Source: Burkholderiaceae bacterium
Lineage (GTDB): Bacteria > Pseudomonadota > Gammaproteobacteria > Burkholderiales > Burkholderiaceae_C
NCBI GenBank assembly: GCA_023260355.1
Contig: JALQVJ010000134.1
Location: forward strand, 1-8,141
Length of the DNA stretch: 8,141 bases
Reading direction: 5' to 3'
The notes beneath the pieces were generated by a model. It ran no database searches and had not been told where the DNA came from. It saw nothing but the letters and a program-made list of their open reading frames with translations. The position numbers were made by a program, and so were the translations under genes. This document shows, in pieces, positions 1-6,084 of the stretch (the stretch's first letter is position 1; every line of letters begins with the position of its first letter).

Positions 1-93
1 CCCCTCAGCGGCCAGCGCCAGCGCAAAGTCGCGCCCAATGCCGTTTCCTGCACCAGTCACGACGACCACTTTGCCTTGCAACATCTTTGACAT
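1..93 (-). CDS. Short-chain dehydrogenase/reductase (SDR), N-terminal fragment cut by window edge
   Basis: Only the first 31 residues are in the window; the gene continues beyond position 1. They read as the first beta strand and nucleotide-binding turn of an SDR Rossmann fold: GKVVVVTGAGNGIGR, with the family TGxxxGxG motif at residues 13-20. SDRs are NAD(P)(H)-dependent oxidoreductases acting on alcohols, ketones or 3-hydroxyacyl-CoA; the substrate cannot be told from this piece. The ATG at 93 has a strong Shine-Dalgarno (SD) sequence, AAGGAG, 5 nt upstream. It is the third gene of a minus-strand operon, 23 nt after the DUF2889 gene. In this setting it may act on an intermediate of the same pathway as the zinc dehydrogenase (inference). 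The SDR call is firm; function is open. Confidence 0.88.
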   Translation of the reverse strand, partial: MSKMLQGKVVVVTGAGNGIGRDFALALAAEG

Positions 94-98
94 CTCGT

Positions 99-104
99 CT
101 CCTT
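99..104 (-). promoter_or_regulatory. Ribosome binding site of the SDR gene
   Basis: On the minus strand this reads AAGGAG, 5 nt before the ATG at 93, inside the 23-nt gap after the DUF2889 stop codon. It fixes the start of the partial SDR gene and shows that this gene can initiate independently within the operon. Confidence 0.7.
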
Positions 105-116
105 TTTCGAAATCGA

Positions 117-680
117 TCACGACCGCTCAGCAGGCGCGATATAAAACTGGGGATACAAACGCCTGACCGGCTCGCCGTCCAACTTCCACGTCATGCACTG
201 GTTGAGGTGCGGCGGCGGATCTTTGATTTCGGACGCCGCGTTCGGCCCCTTGCCATAGAAGCGCGAATAAATCGGCACCGCTTGGTACGCCGCTGTGGCC
301 ATATTGGCCAGCAACTCGCGCATGTGCGTGCAGCCCTCGACGCCGCCCATCGCCTCTGCAATGGTCTTGCGCCAACCGCGGCCCATGGTCTTGCCTACCA
401 ACTTTTGGAGTACGGGCTGCGTCTGGCGGCATTCAGCCGTCGGGATGTTGTGCATGTTGCTGCCGATGGCTTGAATCACCAACTGCTCATCAACGGTGAT
501 GGTGATCACGATGTCATGCACTGGCACCCCAGTTGGAATGGGCAGCCGCTCGGCGTCATAACTGTCGTAGGTGCGTGTATCGATCAGCCGTGCTTCGATA
601 TCAAACAACCTGTCTTCGCGCACGAACGCGTCATACACCACTTGTCGGCGATGGATCGCCTGTCTTTTCACGCCGCTCAT
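117..680 (-). CDS. DUF2889 domain protein, translationally coupled to the alcohol dehydrogenase
   Basis: A 187-residue protein that I recognise as the DUF2889 family (Pfam, function unknown). Family-like signatures are the TAECRQTQPVLQ stretch near residues 81-92 and the following VEGCTHMRELL near 114-124. There is no signal peptide and no membrane segment, so it is probably cytoplasmic. Residues that could be functional are Glu83, Cys84, Cys117 and His119. The ATG at 680 overlaps the stop of the upstream alcohol dehydrogenase gene in an ATGA (677-680), and no good ribosome binding site precedes it, which points to translation coupled to the dehydrogenase. The SDR gene follows after 23 nt. 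The position between two oxidoreductases suggests a role with the same substrate or enzyme, but no biochemical function can be assigned. Gene and family calls are good; role is unknown. Confidence 0.85.
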   Translation of the reverse strand: MSGVKRQAIHRRQVVYDAFVREDRLFDIEARLIDTRTYDSYDAERLPIPTGVPVHDIVITITVDEQLVIQAIGSNMHNIPTAECRQTQPVLQKLVGKTMGRGWRKTIAEAMGGVEGCTHMRELLANMATAAYQAVPIYSRFYGKGPNAASEIKDPPPHLNQCMTWKLDGEPVRRLYPQFYIAPAERS

Positions 681-1798
681 GAGAACACAATCACACCGCG
701 TGCATTGCGCCCTTGCGCCAAATCATCAAAGGCTTGTGGCGCTTCGTCGATGGTGTAGCGCTGCGTGATCAACTGATCCAACTTGAGCTGCCCAGACTGG
801 TACAAAGACAACAACCTGGGGAAGTCGTGGCGCACCCGAGCTGAGCCGTAGTAGCTGCCGCGCAGCACCTTCTCTTGCAAGGCAAATGCACTGCTGCGCA
901 CCGACGTCATGTCTTTGGCTGAGGCCACGCCCACCACGATCGCCTCGCCACCCGAGCGCAAACAACCAAAGGCCTGCGCGATGATCTCGCCGTAGCCGAC
1001 GCATTCAAACGCATAGTCTGCGCCGCCACCGGTGAGTTTGCGCAAAGCGCTCACCACATTGTCGACCTCTTTGCTATTGAGGGTGTGGGTCGCGCCAAAC
1101 ACCTTGGCCATCTCCAATTTGCTGTCCATGATGTCGACGGCGATGATCATCGCTGCACCTGACATCGCGCAGCCATGGATGGTGCTTAAGCCCACGCCGC
1201 CCGCGCCAAAGACCACGCACACCGATCCGGGCGTGACCTTGGCGGTGTTGCACGCAGCACCCCAACCCGTCATGACCCCGCAGCCAATCAGGGCACAGCG
1301 ATCCAGCGGCACATCCGGGGTGATCTTCACCACGCTACCCAATGCCAGTGTCGCGTACTCTGCCATCACGCCGCAGCTGGACATCACATTCAGGCGCTCG
1401 CCCGCTGCGTCAAACGTGCGGCTGTGCCCCCCGACCAGAGACGCCGGCCACGCGTTACCGACTTCGCACAGGTTGGAGCGTCCGGTCACGCACTGCCGAC
1501 ACTGACCACAGGTGTAGACGAAGCTGCTGATCACGTGATCGCCCACCGCCACATCGGTGACGCCTTCACCGACTTGCACCACAACGCCGGCACCCTCGTG
1601 GCCAAGCACGATGGGCGTGGGCAAACTCAAGGTGCCATTCGTCACCGACAAGTCACTGTGGCACACGCCGCAGGCACCCACCTTGATCATGACCTCGCCG
1701 GGCCCAGGCGGCTGCACAGTGATGGTCTCGACTTGGATGCCGCCATCCCCACCCCGGTAAACGACCGCTTTGGCGGTTTGTGGTGTTCCGATACCCAT
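677..1798 (-). CDS. Zinc-dependent alcohol dehydrogenase (MDR family)
   Basis: Medium-chain NAD-dependent alcohol dehydrogenase of 373 residues, a normal length. It shows the catalytic zinc set Cys43 (in CGVCHSD), His67-Glu68 (GHEGAG) and Cys173 (GCGVMTGWG). It also has the four-cysteine structural zinc loop Cys97, Cys100, Cys103, Cys111, and a Rossmann motif GAGGVG at 198-203 with Asp222 at the end of the second strand, which favours NAD over NADP. It should oxidise a primary or secondary alcohol to the aldehyde or ketone in the cytoplasm; the substrate is unknown. The frame is open to an ATG at 1816, but that codon has no ribosome binding site. The ATG at 1798 has AAGGAG 6 nt upstream, inside the would-be extension, so I take 1798 (removing six residues). 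First gene of the minus-strand operon, transcribed away from the acyl-CoA synthetase gene. Confidence 0.93.
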   Translation of the reverse strand: MGIGTPQTAKAVVYRGGDGGIQVETITVQPPGPGEVMIKVGACGVCHSDLSVTNGTLSLPTPIVLGHEGAGVVVQVGEGVTDVAVGDHVISSFVYTCGQCRQCVTGRSNLCEVGNAWPASLVGGHSRTFDAAGERLNVMSSCGVMAEYATLALGSVVKITPDVPLDRCALIGCGVMTGWGAACNTAKVTPGSVCVVFGAGGVGLSTIHGCAMSGAAMIIAVDIMDSKLEMAKVFGATHTLNSKEVDNVVSALRKLTGGGADYAFECVGYGEIIAQAFGCLRSGGEAIVVGVASAKDMTSVRSSAFALQEKVLRGSYYGSARVRHDFPRLLSLYQSGQLKLDQLITQRYTIDEAPQAFDDLAQGRNARGVIVFS

Positions 1799-1804
1799 CC
1801 ATGA

Positions 1805-1810
1805 CTCCTT
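1805..1810 (-). promoter_or_regulatory. Ribosome binding site deciding the alcohol dehydrogenase start
   Basis: Minus-strand AAGGAG followed by 6 nt and the ATG at 1798. An alternative in-frame ATG at 1816 lies upstream of this site and would make the site part of the coding sequence, so the shorter protein is preferred. Confidence 0.7.
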
Positions 1811-1934
1811 GGACATTTGGCGTAACGCGTCAACTTGGGAACAGTTGCCGCGCGCATCGCGCCGTTATATTGATTCACACGCAGCAGCGTGCTGCAGCGT
1901 CCAACACATTCTTAGACACATCGAAAGTTTTTCC
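1811..1934. promoter_or_regulatory. Divergent intergenic region with likely promoters for both operons
   Basis: The only place where the alcohol dehydrogenase operon (minus) and the acyl-CoA synthetase operon (plus) can share control. On the plus strand TTGCCG (1845-1850) and TATATT (1866-1871) form a weak sigma70-like pair with a short 15-nt spacer. The same AT-rich patch read on the minus strand gives a TATAAC-like -10, but I see no well-spaced -35 for it. Two small inverted repeats are present: CAACT (1831-1835) with AGTTG (1843-1847), and GCAGCA (1881-1886) with TGCTGC (1890-1895). Either could be an operator. No regulator gene is in the window. Function as a promoter region is near certain from gene orientation; the exact boxes are weak guesses. 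Confidence 0.5.
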
Positions 1935-3521
1935 ATGTCACCACTGGTACAAAGCGCACCTCTCGCCAATCTGCACGACATCGACACGCTCGCCGTGTTT
2001 GCGCGCAGCCAAGGCGATCAAACAGTGCTGCAACTCGATGGGTCCGATGAATCACTCACGTTTGCCCAGTTGGATCGCCGCGCCAGCCAGGTGGCGCAAT
2101 GGTTGCTTTCGCTCGGCCTTCAACCAGAAGACGACATCGCCCTGCTGATCGAAAACCGACTGGACTACTACACGATCGGCTGGGGTGCCCGCCGTGCCGG
2201 GCTCTACTACACACCCATCAGCATCCATTTGCGGGCCGCAGAAATCGGCTATGTATTGCAGGACAGTGGCGCCAAGCTGCTGATCACCAGCGCCCAGCTC
2301 GCGCCCACAGCGCGCGACATTGCCCAAGCGTCCGGATGGGACGGCCCCTGCTATTTGGTTGATGGTGCGGTCGATGGCTGGCCATTGCTCTCCCCCATTT
2401 GGGACAGCTTCGATCCAGAAACGCCTTTGCCCCAACGCCCGGTAGGACGCGATTTTTTGTACAGCTCTGGCACCAGTGGCAAACCCAAGGGGGTCAAACG
2501 CGCGTTGACACCCTACGAGGCACGACTGCTCCCGACGTTTGAGACCGAGTTCTTTGCTCAGCATTATGGGATCGGCCCTGACACCATTTACCTCTCACCT
2601 GCACCGCTGTATCACGCGGCACCACACCGCTTCACCATGCGCACCATCGAGTTCGGCGGCAGCTGTGTGATCATGCCCAAGTTCGACCCTGAGCGCGCGC
2701 TGCAATTGGTCGACCACCACGGCTGCACCCATTCGCAATGGGTGCCCACCATGATGGCGCGCATGTTGGCACTGCCCAATGACGTCAAAGCCAAGTACGA
2801 CGTATCCAGCATGCGCACCTTCATCCATGCTGCAGCACCCTGCCCACCCGACATCAAGCAAGGCATCATCGACTGGTGGGGCCCAGTCGTGGTGGAGTAC
2901 TACGCAGGCTCTGAAACCGTCGGCATCACTTTGTTGACATCGCAAGACTGGGCCGAGCACCCAGGCTCAGTGGGTCGGCCGGTGCTGGGCACCCTGCACA
3001 TCAAGGACGACGCCGGCAACGACTTGCCGCCCGGCGAGCAAGGCATGATTTATTTCAGCGGCACACCGCCCTTCTCGTACCACAACGACCCTGAGAAAAC
3101 CGCCAAGGCCTATGCCGCAGATGGCTCGAGCACCTACGGCGACATCGGACACGTTGATGCCGATGGCTTCTTGTATTTATCAGGGCGCCGCACGGACTTG
3201 ATCATCAGCGGTGGCGTCAACATCTACCCTCAAGAGGTCGAAAACCTGCTGGCCACCTACCCCGGCATCCTTGACGTCGCGGTCATCGGCATCCCCGATG
3301 CCGACATGGGTCAAAAGGTCATTGCCGTGGTCGAACTCACACCAGGCACCCCACCCGACGAGGCACTCGCCGAAGCCATCATGGCGCACTGCCGCCAGCA
3401 TTTGGCGGGAGTGAAGTGCCCAAGGCGGGTTGACTTCACGGACCGGCTGCCACGCGAAGCCAATGGCAAGCTGTATAAACGCCACCTCATCGCCGAATAC
3501 GAAAAAGCAGCCCAACACTGA
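1935..3521 (+). CDS. Acyl-CoA synthetase (AMP-forming, ANL superfamily)
   Basis: A 528-residue adenylate-forming ligase that activates a carboxylic acid with ATP and CoA via an acyl-AMP. Motifs in order: phosphate-binding loop YSSGTSGKPKG (176-186), YYAGSET (322-328), ATP-ribose Asp403 in YGDIG, hinge region GRRTDLIISGG (417-427) and the GGVNIYPQEVE stretch (426-436), and the C-terminal PREANGK with catalytic Lys512. All key residues are present. The frame is open back to 1770, but that extension runs through the divergent promoter and into the dehydrogenase gene. Similarity-like sequence begins at the ATG at 1935, which has only a weak GAAAG site 7 nt upstream. First gene of the plus-strand pair, with 33 nt to the racemase-like gene. 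The substrate is not readable from motifs; neighbours suggest a branched or isoprenoid-type acid (inference). Confidence 0.93.
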   Translation: MSPLVQSAPLANLHDIDTLAVFARSQGDQTVLQLDGSDESLTFAQLDRRASQVAQWLLSLGLQPEDDIALLIENRLDYYTIGWGARRAGLYYTPISIHLRAAEIGYVLQDSGAKLLITSAQLAPTARDIAQASGWDGPCYLVDGAVDGWPLLSPIWDSFDPETPLPQRPVGRDFLYSSGTSGKPKGVKRALTPYEARLLPTFETEFFAQHYGIGPDTIYLSPAPLYHAAPHRFTMRTIEFGGSCVIMPKFDPERALQLVDHHGCTHSQWVPTMMARMLALPNDVKAKYDVSSMRTFIHAAAPCPPDIKQGIIDWWGPVVVEYYAGSETVGITLLTSQDWAEHPGSVGRPVLGTLHIKDDAGNDLPPGEQGMIYFSGTPPFSYHNDPEKTAKAYAADGSSTYGDIGHVDADGFLYLSGRRTDLIISGGVNIYPQEVENLLATYPGILDVAVIGIPDADMGQKVIAVVELTPGTPPDEALAEAIMAHCRQHLAGVKCPRRVDFTDRLPREANGKLYKRHLIAEYEKAAQH

Positions 3522-3554
3522 GACGTGCTGGCTGCAATATTGAAAGATACCCCC

Positions 3555-4760
3555 ATGACAACCTCTGCCCCAATGGCCCTCGAAGGCCTGCGCGTGCTGG
3601 ATTTATCCCGCCTCTTGCCCGGCCCCATGACCAGCCACATTTTGGTGGGCTTTGGCGCCGACGTGATCAAGGTCGAAGACACAGGCGCCGGTGACTATGC
3701 CCGCCGCAATGTGCCCCTCGTGTTGGGTGAGTACGGCGCCACGTTCACCGCCACCAACGCAGGCAAGCGCTCGATCGCGCTCAACCTCAAAACCGATGAA
3801 GGGCGCGCATTGCTGCGCGAATTGCTCGCCGATACAGACGTCGTGATCGAGAGCTTTCGTCCCGGCGTGATGACTCGGCTCGGGCTCGACCCACAAGACC
3901 TGCTGGCTGAATTTCCGAGGCTGATTTATTGCGCCATCAGCGGCTACGGGCAACACGGCCCAGAGGCCAAACTGGCAGGCCACGACATCAATTACCAGGC
4001 CTCCGCGGGCCTGCTGGCGCAACGCCTCGCGGGCGATTTGTCGGTACCCAGCTCGGTGTTGGGCGACTTGGTCGGCGGCTCTATGAGTGCGGCAATGTCC
4101 ATCATGGCTGCCATTCTTCAGCGCCAACACTCAGGTCGCGGTCAATTCATCGATATCTCGCTGGCGCATGGCGCGATGGCCTTGCTGGCCCACACTGGTG
4201 TGTCAGAGTTCAATGGCGAACCCGGCGTGCCGTTTGGTGAATCGCGCTTGACGGGGGGCAACCCATCCTATGGTGTGTACGAAGCCGCTGATGGCCGACT
4301 GGTGGCCCTGGGCGCGCTAGAACCCAAGTTCTGGCAGGGCTTTTGTGCTGGCGCAGGGCTCAGCGATTTGGCCGACCTGAACACCAACGGCGACGCTGCT
4401 ACACGCGCCATGATTCGCGCGCGACTGACCGAACTCTTCAAAACCAAGCCCGCCGCCGAATGGCACCGACTTGGCGAGGAATGGGATGTCTGCATGAACG
4501 CCGTCAACACACTCGCCGAGGCGCGCACGTGGGCAGACGCCCAAAAGGACGCCTTGTTCCATGAGTACGAACAGGCCTCCACTGGGCGCAAAGTCCGGGT
4601 GCTGGCGGGCGTGACGGGCAACTTGGCACAACCTGCTCGCCCTCTGAGCGCCCCGCCAGCGCAGGGACAGCACACTCGTGAGATCTTGAAGTCACTGGGC
4701 AAATCCGAAGAGGATCTCGCCCGCTGGGTCGCCGCCGGGGCCATCAACCCCGACGCCTGA
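3555..4760 (+). CDS. CaiB/BaiF family III protein, alpha-methylacyl-CoA racemase-like
   Basis: A 401-residue member of the family III CoA-transferase/racemase fold. The N-terminal pattern GLRVLDLSRLLPGP and GADVIKVE is typical. Three catalytic positions known from Mycobacterium tuberculosis Mcr (His126, Asp156, Glu241) have clear counterparts: His143 in GHDINY, Asp171 in LGDLVGGSM and Glu256 in GALEPKFW. True transferases use an Asp at the position of Asp144 and usually lack the His and Glu, so racemisation of 2-methylacyl-CoA is the better reading, though a CoA transferase cannot be excluded. A GTG at 3525 would add ten residues; the ATG at 3555 has a weak GAAAG 8 nt upstream and fits the family N-terminus, and an ATG at 3573 is a further option. 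It follows the acyl-CoA synthetase closely, so it likely acts on the thioester that enzyme makes. Confidence 0.88.
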   Translation: MTTSAPMALEGLRVLDLSRLLPGPMTSHILVGFGADVIKVEDTGAGDYARRNVPLVLGEYGATFTATNAGKRSIALNLKTDEGRALLRELLADTDVVIESFRPGVMTRLGLDPQDLLAEFPRLIYCAISGYGQHGPEAKLAGHDINYQASAGLLAQRLAGDLSVPSSVLGDLVGGSMSAAMSIMAAILQRQHSGRGQFIDISLAHGAMALLAHTGVSEFNGEPGVPFGESRLTGGNPSYGVYEAADGRLVALGALEPKFWQGFCAGAGLSDLADLNTNGDAATRAMIRARLTELFKTKPAAEWHRLGEEWDVCMNAVNTLAEARTWADAQKDALFHEYEQASTGRKVRVLAGVTGNLAQPARPLSAPPAQGQHTREILKSLGKSEEDLARWVAAGAINPDA

Positions 4761-4782
4761 GGGTGCATGGGTCCGGGCTGAA

Positions 4783-4799
4783 CCCGCGCAGCGGGCTTT
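4783..4799 (+). terminator. Possible weak terminator after the racemase-like gene
   Basis: CCCGC (4783-4787), loop GCA, GCGGG (4791-4795), then CTTT. The stem is only 5 bp and the T tract is short. It lies 22 nt after the racemase-like stop and before the peroxidase gene, so it could reduce read-through. Low confidence. Confidence 0.3.
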
Positions 4800-4864
4800 G
4801 TGTCATGCTTGCGCCTGGCATCGGGTCGCGTGGGCAACTCGACATCACACAAGGGTCAATCTCC

Positions 4865-5428
4865 ATGAATCGTTTGCGCTTTATTGTTCGCCGCTGGCTG
4901 GTGTTGCTGGGCTTGGGCAGTGTGGCGAGTGTGCCGGCTGCCGCAGCGGGCTGTCCCGCGCTGCTCAACCACACCATGGGCAAATTGCAAGATGGCTCGC
5001 CACAATCGCTTTGCCAGTACCAAGGCAAGGTGATTTTGGCGGTGAACACAGCCAGTTATTGCGGCTTCACACCCCAATACGAGGGATTGGAGGCCTTGTA
5101 CAAACAATACAAAGACCAAGGCTTGGTTGTGCTGGGTTTCCCTTCAAATGACTTCAACCAAGAGAAGAAATCCAACCAAGAAATCGCGGATTTCTGTTTC
5201 AACACGTACGGGGTCGCCTTCCCCATGTTTGAGGCCTCATCGGTGCGTGGCGACAAAGCCAACCCCTTCTTCAAGGCCTTGGAGGCCGCGGGGGCTGGCG
5301 CGCCTCGGTGGAACTTCTACAAGTATTTGATTGGCCGCGATGGCCAAGTGATTGACAGCTACAGCAGTCTCACGGTGCCTAAAAAACTCACCGCTGAAAT
5401 TGAAAAAGCGCTCAAAGCCCAGCCCTGA
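4865..5428 (+). CDS. Glutathione peroxidase family protein, exported (thiol peroxidase type)
   Basis: A 187-residue protein with an export signal: RR at residues 9-10, a hydrophobic stretch, then PAAAAGC ending at Cys30. Cleavage after the alanines is likely; a lipoprotein start at Cys30 is possible, but the lipobox is poor. The rest is a glutathione peroxidase fold. The peroxidatic Cys66 lies in NTASYCGFT, and Trp149-Asn150 in PRWNFYKYL complete part of the catalytic tetrad. The tetrad Gln is Asp96 (PSNDF where many members have PCNQF), as in some bacterial relatives. Cys111 in DFCFNTYG sits where the resolving Cys of thioredoxin-linked members lies. It should reduce hydroperoxides in the periplasm or at the membrane using a dithiol donor. 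The frame is open to 4763, but the signal peptide and an AAGGG site 9 nt upstream place the start at 4865. Confidence 0.92.
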   Translation: MNRLRFIVRRWLVLLGLGSVASVPAAAAGCPALLNHTMGKLQDGSPQSLCQYQGKVILAVNTASYCGFTPQYEGLEALYKQYKDQGLVVLGFPSNDFNQEKKSNQEIADFCFNTYGVAFPMFEASSVRGDKANPFFKALEAAGAGAPRWNFYKYLIGRDGQVIDSYSSLTVPKKLTAEIEKALKAQP

Positions 5429-5430
5429 AC

Positions 5431-5466
5431 GCTTTCACCGTGAAGGCGCGGGTACTGCACCCGTGC
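5431..5466. terminator. Overlapping hairpins between convergent genes, possible bidirectional terminator
   Basis: Two inverted repeats sit just after the peroxidase stop. GCGCGGGT (5446-5453) pairs with ACCCGTGC (5459-5466) over a 5-nt loop, 8 bp with one G-T pair. GCTTTCAC (5431-5438) pairs with GTGAAGGC (5440-5447), also with one G-T pair and too tight a loop unless the top opens. A smaller ACCC/GGGT repeat is at 5481-5492. None is followed by a T run on either strand, so a standard intrinsic terminator is not shown. The tail-to-tail location is the main argument. Confidence 0.35.
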
Positions 5467-5497
5467 ACTGCACCTCAACCCACCCAAACGGGTGCGC

Positions 5498-6031
5498 TCA
5501 CTGCAGCTTGTATGCCGCGTGACACGCGACACATTGCGCTGTCACGTGAGAGAGTGCTTTGAGCGTCGCCTTCAAGTCACCCGTCGCGCTGGCATCGCGC
5601 GCCACCACCGCAAATTGGCTCGCAGCACGGTGCATCTGCGTGCCAATCGCCGCCATGCCGGCCGGCATCACCTTCGATGACTCTGCTGCGCCGTGGCGGC
5701 CCAGCGAGCTCATGCCCAAGCGCTGCTCTGCCACCTCAGCGGCCGCATCAAATTGATCACGCGACAAGGCCGCTTGGATTTCTTGAATCGCCTTCAGGTG
5801 ATCGCGCATGCCAGCCAAGGTGTGCTCTCGCATTTTTGCGGGGTACTTCACCAGCTCGCGCGTGTCGGGCCCAAAGTCATGCGCATGCGCTGAGCCTTTG
5901 CCATGCGCCTCAGCGTGGTGGCCCTTGTGCTCATCGCCATGCTTCATGTCGTGCTGTGCCCAAGCGATCCCTGCCACTAGGGTTACACCACACGCCACCC
6001 AAAATCCTTGTTTCAGCCGATTCAACGCCAT
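5498..6031 (-). CDS. Class II-type (c'/c556-like) cytochrome c with His-rich N-terminus
   Basis: A 177-residue exported protein. Residues 1-25 form a signal peptide (positive start, hydrophobic core, ending AWA before Gln26). The mature N-terminus is unusually rich in histidine: eight His between 27 and 51. The remainder is Ala-rich and helical. It ends with the single haem-attachment motif CVACH at 167-171, six residues from the C-terminus, as in the four-helix class II cytochromes. The first helix (VKYPAKMREHTLAGM, 61-75) offers Met67 or Met75 as a possible sixth haem ligand, which would make it c556-like. The ATG at 6031 has AAAGGAG 8 nt upstream. It is the last gene of a minus-strand run, 53 nt after the acyl-CoA dehydrogenase, and convergent with the peroxidase. 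Its redox partner and metal role are unknown. Confidence 0.88.
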   Translation of the reverse strand: MALNRLKQGFWVACGVTLVAGIAWAQHDMKHGDEHKGHHAEAHGKGSAHAHDFGPDTRELVKYPAKMREHTLAGMRDHLKAIQEIQAALSRDQFDAAAEVAEQRLGMSSLGRHGAAESSKVMPAGMAAIGTQMHRAASQFAVVARDASATGDLKATLKALSHVTAQCVACHAAYKLQ

Positions 6032-6051
6032 CTAAACTGCTCCTTTGTGCC

Positions 6052-6076
6052 GAGCGCTCACTGTAACGCAGCGCTC
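6052..6076. repeat. Inverted repeat between acyl-CoA dehydrogenase and cytochrome genes
   Basis: GAGCGCT (6052-6058) and AGCGCTC (6070-6076) form a perfect 7-bp inverted repeat with an 11-nt loop. A competing pairing of CACTG (6059-6063) with CAGTG (6076-6080) overlaps it. It lies in the 53-nt gap just before the ribosome binding site of the cytochrome gene. No T run follows on the minus strand, so it looks more like an intercistronic structure or operator than a terminator. Confidence 0.4.
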
Positions 6077-6084
6077 AGTGCACT

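Noticed and set aside
87..758. Plus-strand open frame of 223 codons opposite the DUF2889 gene
   Set aside because: The minus-strand DUF2889 protein is recognisable and is coupled to its neighbour; the plus frame also covers the ribosome binding site and start of the SDR gene.
1770..1934. 55-residue N-terminal extension of the acyl-CoA synthetase
   Set aside because: It overlaps the divergent dehydrogenase gene and its promoter region and does not look like ligase sequence; the start at 1935 is preferred.
2052..2564. Minus-strand open frame opposite the acyl-CoA synthetase
   Set aside because: The plus-strand frame carries all ligase motifs; the antisense product has no family features.
4763..4864. 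34-residue N-terminal extension of the peroxidase
   Set aside because: It would bury the signal peptide behind a polar leader; the ATG at 4865 with AAGGG upstream is better.
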